Shown here: one piece after another, positions 33,445 through 41,423 of the stretch
How the letters are laid out: each line of letters opens with the position of its first letter
How positions within the stretch are numbered: position 1 is the stretch's first letter
Assembly: GCF_042650645.1 (NCBI RefSeq)
Contig: NZ_JBHSBI010000011.1
Coordinates: 272,571-336,570, forward strand
From: Nonomuraea purpurea
GTDB lineage: Bacteria > Actinomycetota > Actinomycetes > Streptosporangiales > Streptosporangiaceae
Direction: 5' to 3'
DNA length: 64,000 nt
Translations under genes and position numbers: made by a program
Notes under the pieces: generated by a model
Seen by the model: only the letters and a program-made list of their open reading frames with translations
Databases searched by the model: none
What the model was told of the DNA's origin: nothing

Positions 33445-34497
33445 ATGGCGGACAAGGTGACGATCACCGACGTAGCAAGAGCCGCGGGCGTGTCACGGCA
33501 GACGGTGTCCAACACGCTCAACAGCCCAGAAGTCGTCCGCGAGGAGACTCGCCGGCACGTCCTGGAAGTGATCGAGCGGCTCGGCTACCGCGCCAACCAG
33601 GCCGCCCGCCAGATGCGCACCGGCCGCTCCCGTCTGATCGCCATCCGCATCGACCCCGGCGGCGACGGCATCAGCGGGTCGGTGCTCGACCGGTTCCTGC
33701 ACGGCCTGACCGAGACGGCGGCCCACGAGGGGTACCGGGTCCTGCTCTACACCGCCGCCGACGACCGTGCGGAGATCGCGACATACGAGGATCTGCTCGG
33801 CTCGTACAAGCCGGACGCCTTCGTCCTGACCGCCACGCACCACGACGACATCCGCACGTCCTGGCTGCTGGAGCGCGGGCTGCCCTTCGTCGCCTTCGGC
33901 CGCCCCTGGAGCCACCTGCCCGACGCCCGCCATCCGTGGGTGGACGTGGACGGAGCCTCGGGCACGGAGGCGGCCACCCGCCACCTGCTCGCCGCCGGGC
34001 ACCGGCGGATCGGCTTCATCGGCTGGCCGTCCGGCTCCGGTGTGGGCGACGACCGGCGCGCGGGCTGGGCCCGCACGTTCACGGCCCTCGGCTCGGAGAC
34101 CGGCGGCGCGGGCGATCTCGACGCGCTGCTGCGTTCGGTCGAGGACGGCATCGAGTCCGGGGAGAGCGCCGCCCGTGACCTGCTGCGCACCGCCGCCCCG
34201 ACCGCCCTGGTGTGCGCGAGCGACTCCCTCGCCCTGGGCGCTCTGCAGGCGGCCCGCTCTCATGAGGGCGAGCGGCCCGTCGCCGTGATCGGCTTCGATG
34301 ACACCCCTGCCGCCACGGCCGCCGGCCTGACCAGCGTGCACCAGCCGCTCGCCGAAGCCGCCGCGGCCTGCGTCGACCTGCTCGCCCGCGCCTTGGAGAA
34401 CCCCGACGCCATGCGAAGCCCTGACGCCGAGGGCAGCCCTTCCGAGCAGGCGCACGTGCTACTGCCCCCCTCACTCACCATCCGCCAGTCGGCATAA
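33445..34497 (+). CDS. LacI-family transcriptional repressor
   Basis: 350 residues from MADKVTITDVARAAGVSRQTVSNTLNSPEVVREETRRHVLEVIERLGYRANQAARQMRTG, a standard LacI helix-turn-helix and hinge. A periplasmic-binding-fold sensor follows (LICASDSLALGALQAARS-type segment, IGFDDTPAATAAGLTSVHQPL). The start at 33445 is chosen over an upstream in-frame ATG at 33385 because that ATG lies inside the operators and AAAGG sits 5 nt before 33445. It likely senses a sugar handled by the adjacent hydrolase and importer. Confidence 0.92.
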   Translation: MADKVTITDVARAAGVSRQTVSNTLNSPEVVREETRRHVLEVIERLGYRANQAARQMRTGRSRLIAIRIDPGGDGISGSVLDRFLHGLTETAAHEGYRVLLYTAADDRAEIATYEDLLGSYKPDAFVLTATHHDDIRTSWLLERGLPFVAFGRPWSHLPDARHPWVDVDGASGTEAATRHLLAAGHRRIGFIGWPSGSGVGDDRRAGWARTFTALGSETGGAGDLDALLRSVEDGIESGESAARDLLRTAAPTALVCASDSLALGALQAARSHEGERPVAVIGFDDTPAATAAGLTSVHQPLAEAAAACVDLLARALENPDAMRSPDAEGSPSEQAHVLLPPSLTIRQSA

Positions 34498-34529
34498 CCA
34501 CCCCCCAACGCGAGAACAGGACCACTCCC

Positions 34530-35777
34530 ATGACGTCACGAACCCGCCGCGTCGCGGCACTCAGCTCCCTCGTCTCCACCTCTCTCCTGCTGTCGGCCTG
34601 CGGCAGCGGGTTCGACGACAACGCCGCACCGCCTCAGCAGAGCGGCGGCCAGGTCACCCTGCAGATCCTCATCGGCTCCTCCGGCGAAGCGGAGACCGCC
34701 GCGGTCAAGCAGGCCGCCCAGACGTGGTCCGCGCAGTCGGGCGCGGGCGCGACGGTGACGCCCGCGCAGGACCTGGCCCAGCAGCTCGGCCAGGCCTTCG
34801 CCGGCGACAACCCGCCGGACGTCTTCTACGTGGACGCCTCCCGCCTGGCCGACTACGCCAGCGTCGGCGCGCTGGAACCGTATGGCGACAAGATCAGCCA
34901 GCCCGACGACTTCTACCCGAGCCTGCGCACCGCGTTCACCTACGACGGCAAGTTCTACTGCGCCCCCAAGGACTTCTCCACGCTGGCCCTGATCGTCAAC
35001 CAGGAGCTGTGGACCAAGGCCGGGCTGAGCGAGGCCGACGTGCCGACCACGTGGGACGAGCTCAAGGCCGTGAGCGAGAAGCTCAAGGGCAAGGACGTCA
35101 CGCCGCTGGCGATCGGCCCGACCCGCGACCGCATGGGCGTGTTCATGGTCCAGGCCGGAGGCTGGCTGACCAGCCCCGACGGCAAGCAGGCCACCGCCGA
35201 CAGCCCGGAGAACCTGGCGGCCCTCGACTATGTGCGCTCGCTGGTGACGGCCGGGCTGGCCAAGTTCCCCAACCAGCTCGACGCGGAATGGGGCGGCGAG
35301 GCGTTCGGCAAGGGCAAGGCCGCGATGACCATCGAGGGCAACTGGATCAAGGGCGCGCTCCAGGCCGACTTCCCCGACGTCAAGTACACCGTCCACGAGC
35401 TGCCCGCGGGGCCCAAGGGCAAGGGGACGTTGTCGTTCACGAACTGCTGGGGCATCTCGGCCAAGAGCCGCAACAAGGAGCAGGCGATCTCCTTCGTCGA
35501 GGCGATGACGAAGGCGGACCAGCAGATGACGTTCGCCAAGGCGTTCGGCGTCATGCCCTCGCGCCAGTCGGCCAAGAGCGCCTACACCGGCGCGTTCCCC
35601 GACGACGTGCCCTTCGTCAACGGCGCCGACTACGCCCAGGGCCCGGTGAACGCCCCCAAGATGGACAGCGTCCTGGTCGACCTCGACACGAGTCTGCAGA
35701 AGCTGAGCTCGACCGCGCCCAAGACTTTGCTGCAGCGCACGCAGAAGAACATCCAGGCCGCGCTCGGCACATCATGA
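34530..35777 (+). CDS. Sugar ABC transporter substrate-binding lipoprotein
   Basis: 415 residues with a lipoprotein signal peptide ending in the lipobox LLSAC (residues ~20-24). The mature part is a maltose-type solute-binding fold (VTLQILIGSSGEAE, DVFYVDASRLADYASVGALEPY, PTTWDELKAVSEKLKGKDVTPLAIGP). It captures a sugar outside the membrane for the two permeases that follow. 32 bp separate it from lacI. Its stop codon is the TGA of the intercistronic cassette that leads into the first permease gene. Confidence 0.93.
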   Translation: MTSRTRRVAALSSLVSTSLLLSACGSGFDDNAAPPQQSGGQVTLQILIGSSGEAETAAVKQAAQTWSAQSGAGATVTPAQDLAQQLGQAFAGDNPPDVFYVDASRLADYASVGALEPYGDKISQPDDFYPSLRTAFTYDGKFYCAPKDFSTLALIVNQELWTKAGLSEADVPTTWDELKAVSEKLKGKDVTPLAIGPTRDRMGVFMVQAGGWLTSPDGKQATADSPENLAALDYVRSLVTAGLAKFPNQLDAEWGGEAFGKGKAAMTIEGNWIKGALQADFPDVKYTVHELPAGPKGKGTLSFTNCWGISAKSRNKEQAISFVEAMTKADQQMTFAKAFGVMPSRQSAKSAYTGAFPDDVPFVNGADYAQGPVNAPKMDSVLVDLDTSLQKLSSTAPKTLLQRTQKNIQAALGTS

Positions 35778-35820
35778 CCGAGCTAGTCGAAGTCATGAGC
35801 CCGACGAAGGAGGGTTCATG
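35774..35820 (+). repeat. MTELVEV intercistronic cassette, copy 2 (binding protein/permease)
   Basis: 47 bp, beginning ATGACCGAGCTAGTCGAAGT and ending GAAGGAGGGTTCATG. The first ATGA overlaps the binding-protein stop and the last ATG starts the permease. In between, a complete 15-codon frame MTELVEVMSPTKEGS (35774-35821) runs from the upstream stop into an ATGA overlap with the permease start. It is thus a tiny coupled cistron. See copy 1 at 7961-8026. Confidence 0.8.
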
Positions 35821-36858
35821 AGCGGGCGCGAATCACGCCAGAACGTCGCCGGCTGGCTGTTCGTGGCGCCCGTCGTGATCGTCCTCGGGCTGTTCGTGCT
35901 GGCGCCGATCCTCATGGCGTTCTGGGTGAGCCTGACCGACTGGAACGGGCAGGGCAGCCCGTTCAAAGGCGACGTGCCGTTCGTGGGCGTGGACAACTAC
36001 ACCCGCCTGTTCACCGAGGAGGGGCTGGCCAGGCAGGACTTCATGACCAGCGTCCGCAACAACATCTACTTCGTGGCCATCGTGGTGCCCGCCCAGACCG
36101 TGCTGGCGCTCGGCCTGGCGTTGATCGTCAACGCCAGGCTGCTGCGGGGCAGGACGTTCTTCCGCGCCGCGTTCTTCTTCCCCTCGGTGACCAGCTCGGT
36201 CGCGGTCAGCGTGGTGTTCCTGTTCGTCTTCGCCAACTCCGGCACGGTGAACGGGCTGCTGAACCTGTTCGGGATCGACGGGCCGCAGTGGTTCGCCGAC
36301 TCGCGGGGCGTCCTGCACCTGCTGCTCGGCTCGGTCGGCCTGGTCGATCCCGAGGCGCCGCCCGACCTGCTGACCGGCGGCGGGCCGTTCGGGTTGTCGT
36401 GGTGGGAGTGGCTGTCGGGCCCGAGCGTGGCGATGATGACGATCATCGCCCTGATCGTCTGGACGACGTCGGGCACGTTCATGATCATGTTCCTGGCCGC
36501 GCTGCAGGACATCCCCGTCACGCTGGAGGAGGCCGCCATGCTGGACGGGGCGGGCCGCCGGCAGGTCTTCCGCCACGTGACGCTGCCACTGCTCAAGCCC
36601 GCACTCTTCCTGGTGCTCACGCTGGGGATCATCTCGACCTGGCATGTGTTCGACCAGGTGTACGTGATGAGCCAGGGCAACCCGGCCAAGACCACGCTCA
36701 CGCCGGCGTTCCTGTCGTACCAGACCGCGTTCCGCAGCTTCGAGTACGGCTCCGGCACCGCGATCTCGTTCGTGTTGTTCGCCATCATCATGGTGCTGAC
36801 CCTGATCCAGCGGTGGGTGATGCGGGAAAGGAACGGGAGGAGGCTCCGCCATGGCTAG
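35818..36858 (+). CDS. Sugar ABC transporter permease
   Basis: 346 residues, six to seven membrane segments (WLFVAPVVIVLGLFVLAPILMAFWVSL near the start) and the MalF-type EAA loop TLEEAAMLDGAGRRQVFRHVTLPLLKP near 235-260. The region 150-200 has an unusually long loop (GVLHLLLGSVGLVDPEAPPDLLTGGGPFG). SD and ATG come from the repeated cassette. It overlaps the second permease by 8 bp. The importer has no ATPase gene here and presumably uses a shared MsmK-type ATPase. Confidence 0.93.
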   Translation: MSGRESRQNVAGWLFVAPVVIVLGLFVLAPILMAFWVSLTDWNGQGSPFKGDVPFVGVDNYTRLFTEEGLARQDFMTSVRNNIYFVAIVVPAQTVLALGLALIVNARLLRGRTFFRAAFFFPSVTSSVAVSVVFLFVFANSGTVNGLLNLFGIDGPQWFADSRGVLHLLLGSVGLVDPEAPPDLLTGGGPFGLSWWEWLSGPSVAMMTIIALIVWTTSGTFMIMFLAALQDIPVTLEEAAMLDGAGRRQVFRHVTLPLLKPALFLVLTLGIISTWHVFDQVYVMSQGNPAKTTLTPAFLSYQTAFRSFEYGSGTAISFVLFAIIMVLTLIQRWVMRERNGRRLRHG

Positions 36859-37696
36859 GAACGACCCCCGATCCTTGGCCTCCACGTTCGCCGGCTACTT
36901 CGTGCTGGTCTTCTTCGCGCTGGTCTTCCTGTATCCGTTCGTGATCCAGATCGCGACCTCGTTCAAGACCGAGCCGAACGCGGCGGCCAACCCCCTGTCG
37001 CCCATCCCCGACCCGGTCTCCCTCGGCGGCTACGAGCAGGTGTTCCTCGGCACCGACCTGCCGCTGTGGCTGGGCAACTCACTGCTGGTGACCGTGATCA
37101 TCACGGTCGGCCGGGTGCTGCTCGACTCGATGGCGGGCTACGCGCTGGCCCGGCTGCGCTTCGCCGGGCGGCGGGCGCTCTTCTCGGCGATCGTGGCGAT
37201 CATCGCGGTGCCGGGCGTGGTGCTGTTCATCCCGAAGTTCCTGGTGCTGAACCAGCTCGGGATCTACGACAGCTACACCGCGCTGATCCTGCCGGTGATC
37301 GCCGACGCCGCCGGGGTCTTCATCATGAAGCAGTTCTTCGAGTCGGTGCCGGTCAGCGTCGAGGAGGCCGCGCGGATCGACGGCGCGGGCGTCTTCCGTA
37401 CGTACTGGTCCGTGGTGCTGCCGATGGCCCGGCCCGCGCTGCTGACGCTCACCATCATCTCCTTCCAGAGCTCCTGGAACGAGTTCCCGCACAGCCTCGT
37501 GGCGGTGCAGGACCCGGCGCTGTTCACGCTGCCGCGCGGGCTGGCTGACCTGGTGAGCGGGTCGCTCGGCAAGGGCACGCAGTATCCGCTCAAGCTGGGG
37601 GCCGCGGTGCTGGCCACGATCCCGGTGGCGGTCATGTTCGTGGTGTTCCAGCGCTATTTCGTCCGCGGCGCCAACGAGGGCTCCGAGAAGGGCTGA
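36851..37696 (+). CDS. Sugar ABC transporter permease
   Basis: 281 residues, MalG-type. It has six membrane segments starting with YFVLVFFALVFLYPFVIQIATSFK, and the EAA loop SVEEAARIDGAGVFRTYWSVVLPMARPALL near 175-200. It pairs with the preceding permease to form the membrane channel. It is the last gene of the lacI-ABC unit. A 9-bp-stem hairpin follows. Confidence 0.93.
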   Translation: MARNDPRSLASTFAGYFVLVFFALVFLYPFVIQIATSFKTEPNAAANPLSPIPDPVSLGGYEQVFLGTDLPLWLGNSLLVTVIITVGRVLLDSMAGYALARLRFAGRRALFSAIVAIIAVPGVVLFIPKFLVLNQLGIYDSYTALILPVIADAAGVFIMKQFFESVPVSVEEAARIDGAGVFRTYWSVVLPMARPALLTLTIISFQSSWNEFPHSLVAVQDPALFTLPRGLADLVSGSLGKGTQYPLKLGAAVLATIPVAVMFVVFQRYFVRGANEGSEKG

Positions 37697-37710
37697 GCCC
37701 GTACGCTCCG

Positions 37711-37750
37711 TGCCTCGGCGGGCTGGCGCAGGTGGTAGCCGGCCGAGGCA
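37711..37750. terminator. Hairpin between convergent genes
   Basis: TGCCTCGGC / GCCGAGGCA, a 9-bp stem with a 22-nt loop, in the 82-bp gap between the permease stop and the convergent protease stop. No T-tract; a shared terminator is likely. Confidence 0.45.
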
Positions 37751-37778
37751 TGGGCGATGGGGCGTCTCGTGGAGAGGG

Positions 37779-38825
37779 TCAGGCCGCGTCGGCGTTCTGG
37801 GCGGCCCTGAAGACGGCCATCGCGTCGTTGCCGAAGAACGGGCCGAACATGAACCGCTGGTCCTGGTCGTACTTGAAGCTGTTGACCGAGTTCACCCAGC
37901 CCATGCCGGTGGACTCGTCGAAACCCTGGAACCACGGGCCGCCGCTGGACCCGCCGGTCATGTTGCAGCGCAGCCCCAGGTCCCTGCTCATCAGGGTGTC
38001 GTCGAAGGTCTGCCCGCTGCAGTAGATCAGCCGCGAACCGTCGAACGGCTCGGCCGCCGGATAGCCGAAGGAGAACATCTGCGCCCGTCTGGGCTGGTTG
38101 AAGGCCACTCCCTGCCCGCCGACGACGTCGGTCAGCGTCCTGCCCTGCAGCGGCGCGACCACGGCGGCGGCGATGTCGAAGTTGATGTCCTCGTTGGCGT
38201 TCCACTGCTGCGTGGTCAGCAGCCGGGTGGCCACCCAGGTGCCGAACGGCCGCTGGCCGTTGTCGAAGCCGGGCACGAACACCCAGTTGCGGTGGGAGGC
38301 GCCGTTCAGCTTCACGCAGTGCCCCGCGGTGATCACGACGCTCTCGTTGGCGCTGGTCACGGCCGTGCCCGAACAGGAGGCGTTGCCGCCCTCCGCGGTG
38401 GTGAAGAACACGCGCCCGGCGGTGCGCACGACGGCGCCGCCGTCCGTCCAGCGCAGGCCGGGGCTGTTGGGCACCACCGCCTGCAGGGACGTGCTGGGTT
38501 TGGTGGGCCGGGCCGACCACGCGGTGCCCTGGCTCTGTCTGGTGAACGAGGCGCCGCGGACGGCCCACGGGTTGCCCCGGCTCGGCGCCGACTGGGCGGT
38601 GCGTCTCGGCCGAGGCACCGACAGCGGTTGCGCCGCCAGCATGCGCTGCGACGTCCAGTAGTTCGAGACCGTTCTCCGTTGCGACCAGGAGTCGGTGGCC
38701 GACCACCCGACGGGCCTGGGGTCGAGACCGTTCCACGCGCTGGCCTGGGCGGGGCCCGAAGGGGAGACCAGGGCGCCCGCCACGGCGAGCGCGACGGCGG
38801 GGATCAGGGCGACTCTGCGGTGCAT
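37779..38825 (-). CDS. Secreted trypsin-like serine protease
   Basis: 348 residues with a signal peptide (cleavage near residue 30, PAQASA). The catalytic triad of the trypsin fold is visible: His169 in ITAGHC, Asp217 in INFDIAAAVV and Ser294 in GGSSGGPW. Disulfide-type cysteines are at 151/170 and in the C-terminal half. A ~100-residue Arg/Ser-rich segment after the signal may be a pro-region. It is related to the V8/glutamyl-endopeptidase-like secreted proteases of actinomycetes. It stands alone on the minus strand between convergent and co-oriented neighbours. Confidence 0.9.
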   Translation of the reverse strand: MHRRVALIPAVALAVAGALVSPSGPAQASAWNGLDPRPVGWSATDSWSQRRTVSNYWTSQRMLAAQPLSVPRPRRTAQSAPSRGNPWAVRGASFTRQSQGTAWSARPTKPSTSLQAVVPNSPGLRWTDGGAVVRTAGRVFFTTAEGGNASCSGTAVTSANESVVITAGHCVKLNGASHRNWVFVPGFDNGQRPFGTWVATRLLTTQQWNANEDINFDIAAAVVAPLQGRTLTDVVGGQGVAFNQPRRAQMFSFGYPAAEPFDGSRLIYCSGQTFDDTLMSRDLGLRCNMTGGSSGGPWFQGFDESTGMGWVNSVNSFKYDQDQRFMFGPFFGNDAMAVFRAAQNADAA

Positions 38826-38948
38826 TTACTACCTCCCGATACCGGAATCTGCCGTTGAGAGGTACGTACGGGGATGTCCTTCTTCCTCAATTCATGCGAA
38901 TACTGATATGGCGGGACCGAGCCTCACCCCGTTCACCCTGGGGAAACG

Positions 38949-40181
38949 TCAGGAGAAGGCGGCCAGCGCGATGCCCAGGGTGCGCTGGTTCTGACCGGAG
39001 GCCTTGGCGTCGGTGGAGTTGACGGAGTACACCAGCGTCCTGCTCAGGTCGCGGGTGACCCCCACGCCGGCCGCGTACCCGTAGCGGGCGCCGGTCTTGC
39101 CGAAGGCGACGATCCCGCCGGGCAGCACCATCCGGCTCAGGCCAGAAGTGTAGACAGCCGGCTGGTTGCCGCACTCGTCGTGCATCATCACGTCGGGGAC
39201 GGTGAACATCGCTTCGAGCTGCGCGGACGGCACGACCTTGCCGGAGAACAGCGCCTTGACGAACTTCTCCAGGTCGGCGGCCGTCGAGATGAGGTCGCCC
39301 GAGGCCCAGGTGGAGGTGACGCTGGAGTCGGTCATGTCCACCACGTGGCCCTCGCCATAGGGGATGGCGTTGTCGAACCCGGCGGGCACCGACTGGTAGC
39401 CCTTGTGGTGCGGCCCCCGGGCGCGCGTCGACCGGCCGGGCAGGTAGCTGTCACTCATGCCGGCCGGGCGCAGGATCCTGGTGGTGACCTCCTGCTCGTA
39501 CGAACGCCCCGTGACCTTCTCGATCAACAGGCCGGCCACGAACGTGTTGATGTTCAGGTACTGCTGTTCGGTGCCGGGCGTGAACTCGATCGGGTTCTCC
39601 TCCACGGCCAGCGCGACGTACTCGCGTGGCGTCCAGACCTTGAACCGGGTCCTGTAGGCATACTCGAACGAGTTCGGCAGGCCGGGCGACGGGAGGCCGC
39701 TGGTGTGGTTCAGCAGCTGGCCGACGCGGACCTTCGGGTAGGTGTCGGGCAGCAGGTTCGGCAGGTGGTCCTGGACGGTGTCGTCGAGCGAGAGCTCGCC
39801 CTCGGCGACGAGTTGCAGCACGACCGCGGTGGTGAAGATCTTGGTCACGCTGCCCGCGCGGAAGCGTACGTCCTCGGAGGCCTTGCGCTGGGTGGTGAGG
39901 TCGGCCACGCCGGTCACGCCCCGCCACGAGCCCTTGCTCCCGCCCACGCGGACGAGCGCGGCGGTGGCGTCGGCCGCCGGCAGCTTCGCGATGGACTTCT
40001 CCAGCGCCGCCTCGTTGATCGGCGGGATCGGCGCGTCGGGATCCGGCTTGACGCCCTGCGGGGGCGGGCAGGAGGCGGGGGTGGGCGCCGGGGTGAGTGT
40101 GCGGGCCTTGGCGGGCGCGGCGGTCGAAGGCGTGATCACCATGGTGACGGCGAGGGCGAGACAGGCCAGGGTCGGTTTCAT
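38949..40181 (-). CDS. Secreted serine hydrolase, beta-lactamase/DD-peptidase fold
   Basis: 410 residues from MKPTLACLALAVTMVITPSTAAPAKA, a Sec signal peptide. It has the active-site SVTK at 111-114 (SxxK), then LLNHTSGLPSPG and GKTGARYGYAAGV, the segments expected of class C beta-lactamase/D-alanyl-D-alanine carboxypeptidase relatives. The substrate may be peptidoglycan peptides or esters. The frame extends upstream to 40304, but the extra part is not signal-like. GGAG lies before ATG 40181. Confidence 0.88.
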   Translation of the reverse strand: MKPTLACLALAVTMVITPSTAAPAKARTLTPAPTPASCPPPQGVKPDPDAPIPPINEAALEKSIAKLPAADATAALVRVGGSKGSWRGVTGVADLTTQRKASEDVRFRAGSVTKIFTTAVVLQLVAEGELSLDDTVQDHLPNLLPDTYPKVRVGQLLNHTSGLPSPGLPNSFEYAYRTRFKVWTPREYVALAVEENPIEFTPGTEQQYLNINTFVAGLLIEKVTGRSYEQEVTTRILRPAGMSDSYLPGRSTRARGPHHKGYQSVPAGFDNAIPYGEGHVVDMTDSSVTSTWASGDLISTAADLEKFVKALFSGKVVPSAQLEAMFTVPDVMMHDECGNQPAVYTSGLSRMVLPGGIVAFGKTGARYGYAAGVGVTRDLSRTLVYSVNSTDAKASGQNQRTLGIALAAFS

Positions 40182-40395
40182 GAGAGGTCTCCAGATGGGA
40201 GCCGGTCGATCGGACGATGCACCATCGTGGCGATCGCCTTCCGTCCGGCGGATCGCCGTTGCGACCGATTTCTTCTCGTTCTCGCGAGCGAGTCCGGAGA
40301 TCACCCGTACCGGCGATGTCCCGCGCCTCTCCCGAGCCCGACGATGTCCCCCATGGACTCCCGCGTCGCCTTCATCGCCGCCCCCGCGCTCGTCT

Positions 40396-40575
40396 CAGAC
40401 GCTGCGGCTGATCGCGCGCGGCCTGTCCAACGCCGAGATCGCGCGGGCCATGGTGGTCAGCGAGCACACCGTCAAGACCCACGTCAGCAACGTGCTGAGC
40501 AAGCTCGGGCTCCGCGACCGGGTCCAGGCGGTGATCGCCGCCTACGAGAGCGGCCTGACCGTGCCTGGACAGTAG
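40396..40575 (+). pseudogene. LuxR/NarL-type helix-turn-helix remnant
   Basis: About 59 codons encode a clean LuxR C-terminal DNA-binding domain (TLRLIARGLSNAEIARAMVVSEHTVKTHVSNVLSKLGLRDRVQAVIAAYE). Upstream of codon 40396 the homology stops abruptly, with no receiver domain, no SD and no suitable start. The usual LTPREREV lead-in is lost too. I read it as the 3' stump of a NarL-type response regulator gene. A stand-alone short regulator from an undetected start is less likely. Confidence 0.6.
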
Positions 40576-40587
40576 AGTTCGGGCGGG

Positions 40588-41049
40588 TCAGTCCTGGTTC
40601 TTGCGGTGCTCCTCCCAGCGTTTGAGCAGTTCCATGCCGTCGAGGTTGGAGAAGGCGAAGAAGTCTCTCGTCTCCTCCAGCCGCGCCCGCTGTTCGGGCA
40701 GGCTGTCGTCGAGGACCGCCAGCCCGAGGTCGAGCGTCTCGACGAGGTTGCGCACCTCCACGAGCCGAACCTGCAGAACCTGCGCCCATCCGCCGGAGAC
40801 GATGCGGTAGTGGTGCTGGCGGCCCGGCGCGGGGACGCGCTCGATCATCCCGCCGGACTCCAGTTGCCTGGCTACCGTGCTGATCGCGGTCTTGCTCACC
40901 CCGAGCTCGCCGGCCAGCTCGGTGAGCGACTGGTGGGGCGGATCGCAGATCATCAGCCAGGCGTACATGCGCCCCATCGTCCGTGTGCCGCCGAGCCGCT
41001 CATAGTACAGCCCCATCCGGTCGACGAACTCGCTCTCCTTCGGCCCCAT
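40588..41049 (-). CDS. GbsR/MarR-family transcriptional regulator
   Basis: 153 residues from MGPKESEFVDRMGLYYERLGGTRTMGRMYAWLMICDPPHQSLTELAGELGVSKTAISTVARQLESGGMIERVPAPGRQHHYRI, a GbsR-type winged helix with a C-terminal dimerisation helix. Starts at ATG 41049 or GTG 41052 have GGAG 9 or 6 nt upstream and follow an inverted repeat that looks like its own operator. A longer version from ATG 41094 overlaps the stop of a degraded frame (ATGA) but would code through that operator. Its target is unknown; candidates are the adjacent HtrA or LuxR-remnant regions. Confidence 0.85.
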   Translation of the reverse strand: MGPKESEFVDRMGLYYERLGGTRTMGRMYAWLMICDPPHQSLTELAGELGVSKTAISTVARQLESGGMIERVPAPGRQHHYRIVSGGWAQVLQVRLVEVRNLVETLDLGLAVLDDSLPEQRARLEETRDFFAFSNLDGMELLKRWEEHRKNQD

Positions 41050-41061
41050 CACCGCCAACTC

Positions 41062-41081
41062 CGTCAAGTATGTAGTTGACG
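41062..41081. promoter_or_regulatory. Inverted repeat, probable MarR/GbsR operator
   Basis: CGTCAA-GTATGTAG-TTGACG, perfect 6-bp arms with an 8-bp AT-rich spacer, 12 bp before the regulator start. This is a typical size and position for an autoregulatory site of this family. It also helps to reject the 41094 start. Confidence 0.5.
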
Positions 41082-41090
41082 TAGCGTAGC

Positions 41091-41363
41091 TCATTTGTGA
41101 GAGATTGAGGTCATCTGCCCATCCGAATTACGCGCGCGGTAGTGCCGGCTGACCAGGGCGGCCGCGCAGCCCAGCGCGATCAGCCCGAACCCGGCGCCGA
41201 CGAGTGGGACCGCCGCGTCGCCGCCGTCCTGCGCTACCTGGAGGATGGGGATCCCCGGCCGTAGATCCTTGTTCGCCTTCAGCGAATTTTTCTCACCATG
41301 ATCGGGCTCTTCCAGGGGTGATAAGGCCGGTGTCAGCGGGTGCGGGGTGCGAGGACCTCGGGC
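41091..41363 (-). pseudogene. Degraded membrane-anchor C-terminus
   Basis: A 90-codon minus-strand frame without a usable start encodes a proline-rich stretch, then a single membrane segment with a basic tail: AAVPLVGAGFGLIALGCAAALVS followed by RHYRARN. This is the layout of a C-terminal anchor of a surface or copper-handling protein. Its TGA overlaps the ATG at 41094 (ATGA). The upstream stop at 41364 suggests that the gene's 5' part was lost. It is too short to name, and chance cannot be excluded. Confidence 0.35.
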
Positions 41364-41423
41364 TTAGCCGGGATTTACCTCCGGTTGACCACTCTGGTGT
41401 CACCGCGAACACCAGGAGATGAC

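Noticed and set aside
34536..35396. 286-codon minus-strand frame opposite the sugar-binding protein
   Set aside because: A shadow frame with repetitive Leu/Val/Gly composition; the plus strand has a signal peptide, lipobox and family motifs.
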